The notes beneath the pieces were generated by a model. That model was not told the origin of the DNA, searched no databases, and was given only the letters and a program-made list of their open reading frames with translations. The position numbers and the translations under genes are program-made. Below, one piece after another: positions 52,211 through 62,635 of a stretch of 64,000 bases of DNA. The stretch is from the NCBI RefSeq assembly GCF_030291135.1, contig NZ_CP127409.1:1178001-1242000 (forward strand), written 5' to 3'. Positions within the stretch are counted from its first letter, which is position 1; every line of letters starts with the position of its first letter. Source of the DNA: Rhodanobacter thiooxydans (GTDB taxonomy: Bacteria > Pseudomonadota > Gammaproteobacteria > Xanthomonadales > Rhodanobacteraceae).

Positions 52211-53668
52211 TTATTGCGGTTGTTCGTCGGCGGTCCACTGGTAGCGCACCGCGTAGTCCAGCACGGCCTTGCCGTTGGCCGGCACGTCGACGCGGAACTC
52301 CAGCGTGTCTGGCGTCTGTCTGCCCGGCTTGCTGCTGGAAGAAACCAGTGTCCACTGGCGCCAGCGGCCGGGATGCTCGCGCACGGTCACTGTGCGGGTG
52401 CTGTCGCTGGCGTTGGTAAGGCTGATACGGAACGCCTCGTCCAGCGTGTGGCCGGCCTTGTCGACGTGGAAGGCGGTGCGTGCGCGTTCGGCGCGCAGGT
52501 CGAACGCGGTGCCCAGGGTGATGGTGGCGTCGCTGCCTTTCGGGGTGTCCTCGATGCGGCCCTCGCCGATGAATTGCGGCGCGCCGTTCCTGTCGGCGGT
52601 GAGCACGCGCAGGTAGCCGGCCGGCAGGCTGTCGAACGCCTGCAGCTGCAGCGTGCTGACAATCGTGCTGCCGCCGCCCGGATTGTAGTCGCGTTCCAGG
52701 ATCGGGCGCGGCGGCTGGTAGCTGTTGCCATTCTCGTACAGCGCGGTGCGCACGCAATCCAGCGTGCGCGTGGCGTACAGCGGCACCTGGCTGATGCTGC
52801 CGTCGGGCAGCTCGACCGCGCCGGACAGGGTGTAGCTGCGGTAGTCGCCGAGGCTGTCCTGCTGCGGCATGGCTTCGGCCTTCGCGTTGAAGCCGCGCGC
52901 CATCGACGCCATCGGCCGCGGCCCCGACGCCTTGGCCATGTTCGGTTCGCCGGCGGTCAGGGTGACTCGTGCGTCGTGCCAGTCGCGGCCGCTGCGGTTG
53001 GCGATGCTGGCGCGCGACTCGAACTGCATGCGGCAGGCCGTGCCAGGTTGCAGCGTGGCCACGTAGGCAGCGCGCCAGCCGAGGCCGGCGGTGGGGTAGC
53101 TGAGCACGGCGCGGGTTGGGCCGGTGCGCGTGGCATCCACGCGCAGGCTCAGGCTGGAGCCGCTGGGGAAATCCGCGCCGCTGCTGCGCACGGCGGCATA
53201 GTTGCTGACCAGGGTGGCATGCCCGTTGTCGTCGCGCACCAGCAGGCCGTCGCCGGCCCGCAGCAAGGTGCCACTGGCCAGCGGCAGGCCGCCGGCACCG
53301 AGTACGTCCACGGTGTGGCCGACCAGCCCGGTCAGCGCTGCGCTCGTGCCCTGCGCCAGCAACAGACGCTGCGAGATCACCTTCGCGTTGCCGTCGGGGA
53401 AACCCAGTGCCAGTGCCTCGGCGTCGAGCGAATTCGGCAGGTCGCCGATCACCACGTCGTGGGTGCCGGCGGCGAGGCTCAGCGAACGCTGCTCGCGTAC
53501 CACCGCGTAGCCATCATCGACGTCGCCGCCTCCCTTGCTGGCGTACAGGGCGGCGCTGTCGTTGCGATACAGGGTGAGCGCGGTGGTGTCGGCGGCATAT
53601 GCCGGCCATGCGCCGCCCAAGGCAGCGATGCAGGCGAGGGCAAGTGCGGAGCGATGTGCTGTCGTCAT
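52211..53668 (-). CDS. Exported DUF4139 protein
   Basis: A 485-residue protein with a signal peptide (ALACIAALGGAWPAYA). It follows the DUF4139 plan: an N-terminal beta-rich region with LPNSLDAEALAL, the central SYPTAGLGWRAAYVATL, and a C-terminal region with the YNPGGGSTIVSTLQL and TPDTLEFRVDVPANGKAVLDYAVRY-like ends. Function unknown. It probably forms one transcript with the isomerase-like gene downstream. Confidence 0.8.
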   Translation of the reverse strand: MTTAHRSALALACIAALGGAWPAYAADTTALTLYRNDSAALYASKGGGDVDDGYAVVREQRSLSLAAGTHDVVIGDLPNSLDAEALALGFPDGNAKVISQRLLLAQGTSAALTGLVGHTVDVLGAGGLPLASGTLLRAGDGLLVRDDNGHATLVSNYAAVRSSGADFPSGSSLSLRVDATRTGPTRAVLSYPTAGLGWRAAYVATLQPGTACRMQFESRASIANRSGRDWHDARVTLTAGEPNMAKASGPRPMASMARGFNAKAEAMPQQDSLGDYRSYTLSGAVELPDGSISQVPLYATRTLDCVRTALYENGNSYQPPRPILERDYNPGGGSTIVSTLQLQAFDSLPAGYLRVLTADRNGAPQFIGEGRIEDTPKGSDATITLGTAFDLRAERARTAFHVDKAGHTLDEAFRISLTNASDSTRTVTVREHPGRWRQWTLVSSSSKPGRQTPDTLEFRVDVPANGKAVLDYAVRYQWTADEQPQ

Positions 53669-53861
53669 GAGGCGCCTTCCATCGTGGGGACCGGATCGTC
53701 ATCATAGCGACGGTACGTGTCTGCCGTGCGCCGACTGCGTCGCTGCGTACCGGGGAATGCGACATTCGCGCCGCTTCCCGTGCCGTTGGTCAGGATTGTC
53801 CAAGCGTCGCTGGTGCGGATTCATTATCGTGGTGTGCGGATTCCTTGTGGGCGCCCCGACC

Positions 53862-54362
53862 ATGTCTGCATCTTCGACGATCCATATCGCGCCCGTCCGA
53901 CTGCCGGACGATATCGAGGTCGTGCGCGAGCTGTTCGCCGAATACATCGACAGCCTCGGCATCGACCTTTCCTTCCAGGACGTGGACGCGGAGCTGGCAC
54001 AGCTGCCCGGCAAGTACGCGCCTCCGCGGGGCGTGATCCTGATCGCGCGTGATGGCGCAGGAGTGACCCAGGGTTGCGTGGCGTTGCGACCCTGGCGGCA
54101 GGCGGGCGTATGCGAGATCAAGCGCCTCTACGTGCGGCCCGCGGCGCGCGGACAGGCGCTGGGGCGGCGACTGGCCGAGGCGGTGATCACATGGGCCGCC
54201 AAAGCTGGCTACGTGCGCATGCTGCTGGACACGCTGGCCTCGATGCAGGCGGCCCGGCAGCTCTACCTCGCACTGGGTTTTCGTCCGGTGGCGCCGTATT
54301 ACGACAACCCGGTGCCGGGTACCTGGTACATGTCGCTGGAACTGGAGTCGGGCGACTCCTAG
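53862..54362 (+). CDS. GNAT-family N-acetyltransferase
   Basis: A 166-residue acetyltransferase. The acetyl-CoA loop is VRPAARGQALGRRL (about 90-103), followed by the usual LYLALGFRPVAPYY closing strand. The start IHIAPVRLPDD is typical. The target molecule is unknown. Convergent with the thioesterase gene. Confidence 0.85.
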   Translation: MSASSTIHIAPVRLPDDIEVVRELFAEYIDSLGIDLSFQDVDAELAQLPGKYAPPRGVILIARDGAGVTQGCVALRPWRQAGVCEIKRLYVRPAARGQALGRRLAEAVITWAAKAGYVRMLLDTLASMQAARQLYLALGFRPVAPYYDNPVPGTWYMSLELESGDS

Positions 54363-54375
54363 GAGCGTGGGCGGT

Positions 54376-54819
54376 TTATCCCGCGGTGCTGCGGATCGCC
54401 TCGGGCAATGGCACCGGCTTGCCGCTGGCCGGGTCCATCCACACCATCACCACGTGGCCGTCGCAGTACAGCTGGTCGGGGCGTTCGGCATCGATCACCC
54501 GGTGCGCGATCGTCATCGAGCTGTTGCCCATGCGCTCGCAGAACAGCTGCACCTGCAATTGCGCGGGCCAGGCGATCGGGCGGCGGTAGTTGACCTGGCT
54601 GGCGGCCATCACCGGCATCGCGTGCTCGTCGAACCACGGCCCGGGCACGTGGCTCAGCCACTGCAGCCGCGCCTCTTCCAGGTAGGTGAGGTAGTTGGAA
54701 TTGTTGACGTGGTTGAACGCGTCGAGGTCGCGCCAGCGCACGCCGAGCGAGGCGACGAACAGCGGCACGTCTGAGGTGTCGGTCCTGGTTTCGGTGGTAC
54801 CGGGTGAGTGGGTGCTCAT
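54376..54819 (-). CDS. Hotdog-fold acyl-CoA thioesterase
   Basis: A 147-residue YbgC/4-hydroxybenzoyl-CoA-type thioesterase. [23 protein letters not shown] is the signature, with the catalytic Asp. It hydrolyses acyl-CoAs; chain length is unknown. Its ATG overlaps the uvrA stop (ATGA), so it is co-translated with uvrA, an arrangement without obvious functional reason. Confidence 0.86.
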   Translation of the reverse strand: MSTHSPGTTETRTDTSDVPLFVASLGVRWRDLDAFNHVNNSNYLTYLEEARLQWLSHVPGPWFDEHAMPVMAASQVNYRRPIAWPAQLQVQLFCERMGNSSMTIAHRVIDAERPDQLYCDGHVVMVWMDPASGKPVPLPEAIRSTAG

Positions 54820-57755
54820 GAGGATTTTTTCTTTCCGCTTCCGCGCATCGGCTTGTACTTGTCGGCCGAGGCGATGTGTTTGGTGGCGGCCTTGATGCGC
54901 TTGGGGGCGCCGGACTGTTTCGGCTTGGCCGGCTTCAGGTGGGGCGCGAGGAAATGGCCGGTGTGCGATTCGGCTGTGGCCGCCACGGTTTCCGGCGTGC
55001 CGGCAACCAGGATGCGGCCACCGCCGGCACCGCCCTCGGGGCCGAGGTCGACGACCCAGTCGGCGGTCTTGATCACGTCCAGGTTGTGCTCGATCACCAC
55101 CACGGTGTTGCCCTGGTCGACCAGCTGGTGTAGTACATCGAGCAACTGCTCGATGTCGTGGAAGTGCAAGCCGGTAGTGGGCTCGTCGAGGATGTACAAG
55201 GTGTTGCCGGTGTCGCGCTTGGACAGCTCCTTGGACAGCTTCACGCGCTGCGCCTCGCCGCCGGACAGCGTGGTCGCGCTCTGGCCGAGCTTGATGTAAT
55301 CGAGGCCCACGGCGCGCAGCGTGTCGAGCTTGCGCGCGATGGTCGGCACGTTCTCGAACAGCTTCAGCGCGTCCTCCACCGTCATGTCGAGCACGTCGGC
55401 GATGGTGTGGCCCTTGTACAGGATTTCCAGCGTCTCGCGGTTGTAGCGCTTGCCGTGGCAGACGTCGCACGGCACGTAGACGTCGGGCAGGAAGTGCATC
55501 TCCACCTTGAGCATGCCGTCGCCTTCGCACGCCTCGCAGCGGCCGCCGCGCACGTTGAAGCTGAAGCGGCCGGGGGTGTAGCCACGCGAGCGCGCTTCCG
55601 GCACCTGCGAAAACATGTCGCGCAGCGGGGTGAACAGGCCGGTGTAGGTAGCAGGATTGGAGCGCGGCGTGCGGCCGATCGGCGACTGGTCGATGTCGAC
55701 CACCTTGTCGAACAGCTGCAAGCCCTGCACCGACTGGTACGGAGCGGCTTGCGTGCCGGCGCCGTTGAGTTCGGCGACAGCGAGCCGGAACAAGGTGTCG
55801 TTGACCAGGGTGGACTTGCCGGAGCCGGAGACGCCGGTGACGCAGGTGAACAGCCCGGCCGGGATCGCCAGGTCGACGTGTTTGAGGTTGTTGCCGCTGG
55901 CGCCTTTCAGCTGCAGCCACGAATCGTTGTCGATCGGCTGGCGGCGCTCCTTCGGCACCTCGATCGCGCGTGCGCCGGAGAGGAACTGGCCGGTGACCGA
56001 GCGCGGCGAGTCGAGCATGTCCTGCACCGAGCCCTGCGCCACGATCTCGCCGCCGTGCACGCCGGCGCCGGGGCCGATGTCGAGCACGTGGTCGGCCATG
56101 CGGATCGCGTCCTCGTCGTGCTCGACCACGATCACCGTGTTGCCGAGGTCGCGCAGCCGGGTCAGCGTGCCGAGCAGGCGTTCGTTGTCGCGCTGGTGCA
56201 GGCCGATGGACGGCTCGTCCAGCACGTACATCACGCCGACCAGGCCGGCGCCGATCTGCGAGGCGAGGCGGATGCGTTGCGCTTCGCCGCCGGAGAGCGA
56301 GTCGGCCTGGCGGTCCAGGGTCAGGTAGTTCAGGCCCACGTCGTTGAGGAAGCTCAGCCGTTCGCGGATCTCCTTGACGATCTTCACCGCGATCTCGCCG
56401 CGCCAGCCGGTGAGCTTCAGCTCCTCGAAGAACGCCAGCGCGTCGTCGATGGAACGATGCGTGAGCGCGGGCAAGGCGTGGTCGGCGACGAACACGTTGC
56501 GGGCCGAGCGGTTCAGTCGCTGGCCTTCGCAGGCAGGGCAGGGCTGGTCGCTGATGTACTTGGCCAGCTCCTCGCGCACCGCGGCGGATTCGGTTTCCTT
56601 GTAGCGCCGCTCCAGGTTCGGCAGGATGCCCTCGAACGCGTGCTCGCGGGTGACCTTGCCGCCACGTTCGGTGAGGTAGCGGAAGGCGATCTTGTCCTTG
56701 CTGCTGCCGTACAGGACGGCCTTCTGGACGTCCGCAGGGAGTTTGTTCCACGGCGTGTCCACGTCGAAGCCGTAGTGCGCGGCCAGCGACAGGATCAGCT
56801 GGAAATAGTGCGCGTTGCGCCGGTCCCAGCCGCGCACCGCGCCGCTGGCCAGCGACAGCTCCGGATGGCTGACCACGCGCGCCGGATCGAACACCTGGGT
56901 CACGCCCAGTCCGTCGCAAGTGGGACAGGCGCCCACCGGCGAGTTGAACGAGAACAGGCGCGGTTCCAGCTCCGGCAGCGAGTAGTCGCAGACCGGGCAG
57001 GAGTAGCGTGAGGACAGCATCTGTTCGGGCGCGTCGGTTGCATCCATGTTGGCCAGGATCACCAGCCCGTCGCCCAGTCGCAGCGCGGTCTCGAACGATT
57101 CGGCCAGGCGCTGCTTGATGTCTTCGCGTGGGCGGAAACGATCCACCACCACCTCGATGGTGTGCTTGATGCGCAACCCCAGCGGCGGCACCGCGTCCAG
57201 GTCGTACACCGCGCCGTCGACGCGGGCGCGCACGAAGCCCTGCGCGCGCAGCTGCTCGAACACCTGCACGTGCTCGCCCTTGCGCTCGCGGATCACCGGC
57301 GCCAGCAGCATGTAGCGCTGCTCGGGGTCGAGTGCGAGCGTGGCGTCCACCATCTGGCTTACCGTCTGCGCCTCCAGCGGGATGCCGTGGTCCGGGCAGC
57401 GCGGCGTGCCGACGCGGGCATACAGCAGGCGCAGGTAGTCGTACACCTCGGTGATGGTGCCGACGGTGGAGCGCGGGTTATGCGAGGTGGATTTCTGCTC
57501 GATCGAGATCGCCGGCGACAGGCCTTCGATGTGGTCGACGTCGGGCTTCTCCATCATCGACAGGAACTGCCGTGCATAGGACGACAGCGATTCCACGTAG
57601 CGGCGCTGGCCTTCGGCGTAGATGGTGTCGAACGCCAGCGAGGATTTGCCGGAGCCGGACAGGCCGGTGATCACGATCAACTGGTCGCGGGGGAGGTCGA
57701 GGTCGATGTTCTTGAGGTTGTGCGTGCGTGCGCCGCGGATGCGAATGGTGTCCAT
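54816..57755 (-). CDS. uvrA: Excinuclease ABC subunit A
   Basis: Damage-recognition ATPase of nucleotide excision repair. The 979-residue protein carries two ABC ATPase halves: Walker [14 protein letters not shown] (about 31-43) and [13 protein letters not shown] (about 640), each with LSGGEAQR(I/V) signatures. Zinc modules CPVC...CPTC and CEAC...CDVC are present. The C-terminal about 35 residues, basic and ending GSGKKKSS, extend beyond the E. coli protein. It is divergent from the DUF2059 gene. Confidence 0.97.
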   Translation of the reverse strand: MDTIRIRGARTHNLKNIDLDLPRDQLIVITGLSGSGKSSLAFDTIYAEGQRRYVESLSSYARQFLSMMEKPDVDHIEGLSPAISIEQKSTSHNPRSTVGTITEVYDYLRLLYARVGTPRCPDHGIPLEAQTVSQMVDATLALDPEQRYMLLAPVIRERKGEHVQVFEQLRAQGFVRARVDGAVYDLDAVPPLGLRIKHTIEVVVDRFRPREDIKQRLAESFETALRLGDGLVILANMDATDAPEQMLSSRYSCPVCDYSLPELEPRLFSFNSPVGACPTCDGLGVTQVFDPARVVSHPELSLASGAVRGWDRRNAHYFQLILSLAAHYGFDVDTPWNKLPADVQKAVLYGSSKDKIAFRYLTERGGKVTREHAFEGILPNLERRYKETESAAVREELAKYISDQPCPACEGQRLNRSARNVFVADHALPALTHRSIDDALAFFEELKLTGWRGEIAVKIVKEIRERLSFLNDVGLNYLTLDRQADSLSGGEAQRIRLASQIGAGLVGVMYVLDEPSIGLHQRDNERLLGTLTRLRDLGNTVIVVEHDEDAIRMADHVLDIGPGAGVHGGEIVAQGSVQDMLDSPRSVTGQFLSGARAIEVPKERRQPIDNDSWLQLKGASGNNLKHVDLAIPAGLFTCVTGVSGSGKSTLVNDTLFRLAVAELNGAGTQAAPYQSVQGLQLFDKVVDIDQSPIGRTPRSNPATYTGLFTPLRDMFSQVPEARSRGYTPGRFSFNVRGGRCEACEGDGMLKVEMHFLPDVYVPCDVCHGKRYNRETLEILYKGHTIADVLDMTVEDALKLFENVPTIARKLDTLRAVGLDYIKLGQSATTLSGGEAQRVKLSKELSKRDTGNTLYILDEPTTGLHFHDIEQLLDVLHQLVDQGNTVVVIEHNLDVIKTADWVVDLGPEGGAGGGRILVAGTPETVAATAESHTGHFLAPHLKPAKPKQSGAPKRIKAATKHIASADKYKPMRGSGKKKSS

Positions 57756-57904
57756 GGACGCCGGATATGGGGGGGAACGTGCACTATACCAACCTGGGCA
57801 GGTCAGTTATTGCCGCTTCAGCCGGAAAGTTCCGGTGGGCGGCAGCGTATGGCCTAATGCATGGCTTCCCGGCCACGAGGCCGCCACGTCGGAGATCACC
57901 GCCC

Positions 57905-58534
57905 ATGCGCACCCGGATCCGGATCGGCGCCCTGCTGTGGCTGCTCGTTTTCTGCGGAGCGGCCGCGGCGGCTGTGGCACCCAGCGAGCAGCAGGTGCGC
58001 GACCTGTTCAAGGTGATGCGGATGGAGCAGACCCTCGGCCAGATGAACACGCAGATGGCCACGCTGATGCAGCAGAAGCTGCCTTGCGTGCCGGCGGCCT
58101 ACTGGCAGGGGTTCGTCGACAGCGACGGCGCCGCGGCCGTCATGCAGCGCATGGTCCCGGTGTTCCAGCGCCATTTCAGTGGCGAGGAGATCGACGGGCT
58201 GCTCAAGTTCTACCGCTCGCCGCTGGGCCAGAAGGTGCTGACCGAGATGCCTGCGGCCATGGCCGAGGCGACCCAGGTGGGCCAGCAGTGGGGGCAGGAG
58301 CGCACCCGCACGATGCTGCAGGAGCTGGAGAAGAAGGGCAGCCTCGACGCGCAGGGCCGCTGTCCGGCCGCGCCGGAGGCTGCCAAGAGCGAGACCAGGC
58401 CGGCGACCCGGCCAGTGAAAAAGCACGTTAGGCACAAAACGACGCACCACCACAAGCCGGCGGCCAAGCCCCGGCCCAAGTCGGCCACGCCGGTTCCGGC
58501 AAAGTCCGGAACGCCGGCCCCGGCCCGGTCCTAG
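57905..58534 (+). CDS. Exported DUF2059 protein with basic C-terminal tail
   Basis: A 209-residue protein with a signal peptide (IGALLWLLVFCGAAAAA). The DUF2059 core (about 30-150) has FYRSPLGQKVLTEMP. The last 50 residues are Lys/His/Pro-rich (VKKHVRHKTTHHHKPAAK) and low in complexity; they may bind metal, nucleic acid or the envelope. Function unknown. It ends just before the rplU promoter. Confidence 0.7.
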   Translation: MRTRIRIGALLWLLVFCGAAAAAVAPSEQQVRDLFKVMRMEQTLGQMNTQMATLMQQKLPCVPAAYWQGFVDSDGAAAVMQRMVPVFQRHFSGEEIDGLLKFYRSPLGQKVLTEMPAAMAEATQVGQQWGQERTRTMLQELEKKGSLDAQGRCPAAPEAAKSETRPATRPVKKHVRHKTTHHHKPAAKPRPKSATPVPAKSGTPAPARS

Positions 58535-58549
58535 CCGGCTGCTTAGTAT

Positions 58550-58579
58550 TTGACCAGTGCATGGGTGCGCCGCTACAAT
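58550..58579 (+). promoter_or_regulatory. Sigma-70 promoter of the rplU-rpmA operon
   Basis: TTGACC (58550-58555) and TACAAT (58574-58579) are 18 bases apart. Transcription would start near 58586, leaving a roughly 60-base leader before rplU. Confidence 0.8.
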
Positions 58580-58646
58580 CCGCAGTTCGCCAGACCTGAA
58601 TGGGTCATGGCGATACCCAAGAGAATAACGACAGAAGGGCATTCCC

Positions 58647-58961
58647 ATGAGTTACGCAGTCATCAAAACCGGTGGCAAGCAGTACCGTGTGCAGCAGGGC
58701 GACGTGCTGCGCGTGGAGCTGTTGACCGCCGAAGAAGGCGCCAGCGTGAGCTTCGACCAGGTGTTGCTGGTCGGTTCCGGCGAGTCGGTCACCGTCGGTG
58801 CGCCGGTCGTCGCGGGCGCCACCGTCAGCGCCACCGTGCGCAAGCACGGCCGTGCCGACAAGATCCGCATCATCAAGTTCCGCCGCCGCAAGCATTACAA
58901 GCGCCAGCAGGGCCATCGGCAGCATTTCACCGAAATCGAGATCACGGGCATCAACGCCTGA
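58647..58961 (+). CDS. rplU: Ribosomal protein bL21
   Basis: Large-subunit protein that binds 23S rRNA near L20. The 104-residue protein starts [15 protein letters not shown] and ends with [16 protein letters not shown], both family signatures. The partner rpmA follows 19 bases downstream. Confidence 0.98.
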   Translation: MSYAVIKTGGKQYRVQQGDVLRVELLTAEEGASVSFDQVLLVGSGESVTVGAPVVAGATVSATVRKHGRADKIRIIKFRRRKHYKRQQGHRQHFTEIEITGINA

Positions 58962-58980
58962 GCAACTGGAGCATTGAGTC

Positions 58981-59238
58981 ATGGCACATAAAAAAGGCGT
59001 AGGTTCCAGCCGCAACGGTCGCGATTCGAACCCGAAGTACCTCGGCGTCAAGGTCTACGGTGGCCAGGCCATCGAAGCCGGCAACATCATCGTGCGTCAG
59101 CGTGGCACCCAGTTCCATCCGGGCACCGGCGTGGGTCTGGGTCGTGACCACACGCTGTTCGCGCTGGTCGACGGCAAGGTCCACTTCGCCGTGCGCGGCG
59201 ACAAGAACCGCCGTTTCGTCGACGTCGTCCAGGCGTAA
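58981..59238 (+). CDS. rpmA: Ribosomal protein bL27
   Basis: Large-subunit protein near the peptidyl transferase centre. The 85-residue protein starts [16 protein letters not shown] without the N-terminal extension that some Firmicutes must cleave. It is followed by a terminator. Confidence 0.98.
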   Translation: MAHKKGVGSSRNGRDSNPKYLGVKVYGGQAIEAGNIIVRQRGTQFHPGTGVGLGRDHTLFALVDGKVHFAVRGDKNRRFVDVVQA

Positions 59239-59263
59239 GCCTTCCGCGACGCGATAGCGAAGG

Positions 59264-59284
59264 CCCCGCTTCGGCGGGGTTTTT
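59264..59284 (+). terminator. Intrinsic terminator after rpmA
   Basis: The stem CCCCGC/GCGGGG with loop TTCG is followed by five T residues. It separates rplU-rpmA from obg. Confidence 0.88.
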
Positions 59285-59297
59285 CGTTTGCGGCAAG

Positions 59298-60488
<1,191 letters not shown>

Positions 60489-60552
60489 ATCCGGCGAGGC
60501 GTGCCGGTTGACGCAACCCGGCCGGAACGGCAGCCGGATGTATTGCGGACAC

Positions 60553-60571
60553 AAATAAGAATGATTATCAT
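60553..60571 (+). promoter_or_regulatory. Fur box upstream of the iron operon
   Basis: AATAAGAATGATTATCATA closely matches the 19-base Fur consensus in its right two-thirds. It lies about 35 bases before the cupredoxin start. It predicts repression by Fur when iron is plentiful. Confidence 0.75.
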
Positions 60572-60604
60572 ATAGACCTTCTCGACGGGTAGAGGGTTGG
60601 TCAC

Positions 60605-60931
60605 ATGCAGCGGTTTCTCATCGTTCTCGGCCTGATGCTGGCCAGTGTGGCGGCAATGGCGGGAGATCTGCAGGAATACAAGCTGGTCATCCAGAACCAC
60701 GTCTACCAGCCGACCGAACTGAAGGTGCCGGCCGGCACCAAGTTCAAGCTGGTGATCGAGAACCGCGACGCTTCGCCGGAGGAGTTCGAGAGCACCGAGT
60801 TCAATCGCGAGAAGATCGTGATGCCGAACAGCTCGGCCCATATCTACGTAGGCCCGCTTGCCGCCGGACACTACAAGTTCTTCGGCGACTTCCATCAGGA
60901 CACGGCGCAAGGCACGCTGGTGGTGGAGTAG
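60605..60931 (+). CDS. Periplasmic cupredoxin-like protein of the iron operon
   Basis: A 108-residue exported protein (signal MQRFLIVLGLMLASVAAMA) with a cupredoxin-type beta fold: VPAGTKFKLVIEN, EEFESTEF and HYKFFGDFHQDTAQGTLVV. It resembles the N-terminal domain of EfeO and the cupredoxin partners of FTR1 permeases, which handle or oxidise iron before import. The usual Cys-Met copper ligands are not evident. It lies 4 bases before the FTR1 gene. Confidence 0.78.
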   Translation: MQRFLIVLGLMLASVAAMAGDLQEYKLVIQNHVYQPTELKVPAGTKFKLVIENRDASPEEFESTEFNREKIVMPNSSAHIYVGPLAAGHYKFFGDFHQDTAQGTLVVE

Positions 60932-60935
60932 CCAT

Positions 60936-61781
60936 ATGCCAGGTATCGCACTGCTGGTTTTCCGGGAAGTCCTGGAAGCTGCCCTGATCATCACCATCGT
61001 TTGTGCGGCCACCCGCGGGGTACCGCGGCGCGGGCTGTTTGTCGGCGGCGGCCTGATCCTTGGCGTGCTGGGCGCGCTGCTGGTCGCGCTGTCCGCTGCT
61101 TCGCTGGCGAACGCCTTCAGCGGCGTCGGCCAGGAAGTCTTCAACGCTGGCGTGCTGCTGGCCGCCGTACTCATGATCAGCTGGCATGTGCTTTGGATGT
61201 CCAGCCATGGACGGGCGATGGCGGCGGAGATGAAGGCGTTGGGAGGCGCCGTTCAGAGCGGCTCAAGCTCGTTGATGATGCTGTTGCTGGTCGTGGCCTT
61301 GGCCGTGCTGCGCGAGGGCTCGGAAGTGGTGCTGTTTCTGTATGGCATGGTGGCCGGCGGCGCGGTGGGCGTACTCGGCGGGCTGGCGCTGGGCGTGATC
61401 GCGGGTACCGCAGTGGGCTTCGCCCTGTATTACGGTCTGTTGCGGATCCCGCTGCGGCATTTCTTCGATGCGACCAATGCGATGCTGATGTTGCTGGCTG
61501 CGGGCCTGGCGTCGTCAGCGGCGCGATATCTGGTGCAGGCCGATCTGCTGCCGGCGCTCACCGACCCGCTGTGGGACAGTTCCTGGCTGTTGTCGAATGA
61601 CTCGCTGCCGGGGCAGACGCTGCATATCCTGATCGGTTACGACGCCCGCCCGTCCGGGATCATGCTGGTGTTCTACACCGCCACCCTGCTGCTCCTGCTG
61701 GGCGGCATGCGCTGGGTCGCTCGCGCTGCCGCCCCGCGTGCCGGCCATGCGGCCGCGGCGATTGCAGCACCCCAGTCCTGA
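60936..61781 (+). CDS. FTR1-family iron permease
   Basis: A 281-residue inner-membrane protein of seven hydrophobic segments. The two REXXE iron-binding motifs are in FREVLEAAL (10-14) and LREGSEVVLFLYG. It should import iron, probably Fe(III) after oxidation of Fe(II). It is the second gene after the Fur box, between the cupredoxin-like and the unrecognised envelope gene. Confidence 0.88.
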   Translation: MPGIALLVFREVLEAALIITIVCAATRGVPRRGLFVGGGLILGVLGALLVALSAASLANAFSGVGQEVFNAGVLLAAVLMISWHVLWMSSHGRAMAAEMKALGGAVQSGSSSLMMLLLVVALAVLREGSEVVLFLYGMVAGGAVGVLGGLALGVIAGTAVGFALYYGLLRIPLRHFFDATNAMLMLLAAGLASSAARYLVQADLLPALTDPLWDSSWLLSNDSLPGQTLHILIGYDARPSGIMLVFYTATLLLLLGGMRWVARAAAPRAGHAAAAIAAPQS

Positions 61782-61875
61782 TTCCGCATACCGGCCACGC
61801 CGTCGCGGCTTGTCCTCTCAAGCGGGTGCGGTGCGCGCCCGATTTCCCCGAACCTGATGCCAAGGAAGCTCCTGC

Positions 61876-62616
61876 GTGATCACCTACTTCCGATTCTCCC
61901 GCGGCGCCTGCCTGATGTTGTTCGCTACCGTCACGCTGGCAGGTGCCGGGCGTGCGCATGCCGATGATTTCATCGTGTATTCGCCGCACGTGATCGCGAC
62001 CCAGACCGAGGTCGAGTTGCGCGGCTACAGCTTCGACGACGGCCGATCGGACATGGGTGGCCAGCGCGCCGCCGAATTGTCCGTGGCGCACGCCTTCACC
62101 GGCTGGTGGAAGCCCGAGCTCTATCTCGCCGAATACGAAAAGGAGCCGGGCGCCGGCGGAAGGCTGGTGGGCTACGAGTTCGAAAACACCTTTCAGCTCA
62201 CCGAACCGGGGCGCTACTGGGCGGACTTCGGCTTGCTCGCATCCTATGGCCGCCCCAAGGATGGCGGGCCCGGCGAAATCGAGTTCGGTCCGCTGATCGA
62301 GAAGACCGTGGGCCGCTTCGACCACCGGGTCAACCTGATCTGGGAGCAGCACGTCGGCGCGGGTGCCGCGTCCGGAACCGAGTTCCGCTACAGCTACGCA
62401 GGGACCTACGCCGTGTCGAGCGCGTTCCGCCCGGGTATCGAGGCCTATGGTCGCCCCGATGACGATGCGTACCAGGCCGGCCCGGTCGTCGCTGGCGAAT
62501 GGCATGTGCCGCACAGCAGCGGCAACCTGGAATACCGCTTCGGCGTGCTGCTGGGCATCAACGCGGCGGCTCCGCGTCGCACCTGGCTGGTCCAGCTCGA
62601 ATACGAGTTCTTCTGA
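61876..62616 (+). CDS. Unrecognised exported protein in the iron operon
   Basis: A 246-residue protein with a signal peptide (LMLFATVTLAGAGRAHA). The mature part has the alternating aromatic pattern of an outer-membrane beta barrel and ends YEFF with a terminal Phe, as barrel proteins do. The start is GTG. It follows the FTR1 gene by 94 bases on the same strand, so an outer-membrane role in iron entry is possible. No family is recognised. Confidence 0.6.
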   Translation: MITYFRFSRGACLMLFATVTLAGAGRAHADDFIVYSPHVIATQTEVELRGYSFDDGRSDMGGQRAAELSVAHAFTGWWKPELYLAEYEKEPGAGGRLVGYEFENTFQLTEPGRYWADFGLLASYGRPKDGGPGEIEFGPLIEKTVGRFDHRVNLIWEQHVGAGAASGTEFRYSYAGTYAVSSAFRPGIEAYGRPDDDAYQAGPVVAGEWHVPHSSGNLEYRFGVLLGINAAAPRRTWLVQLEYEFF

Positions 62617-62635
62617 GCCATCGGCCACCGCGGCG

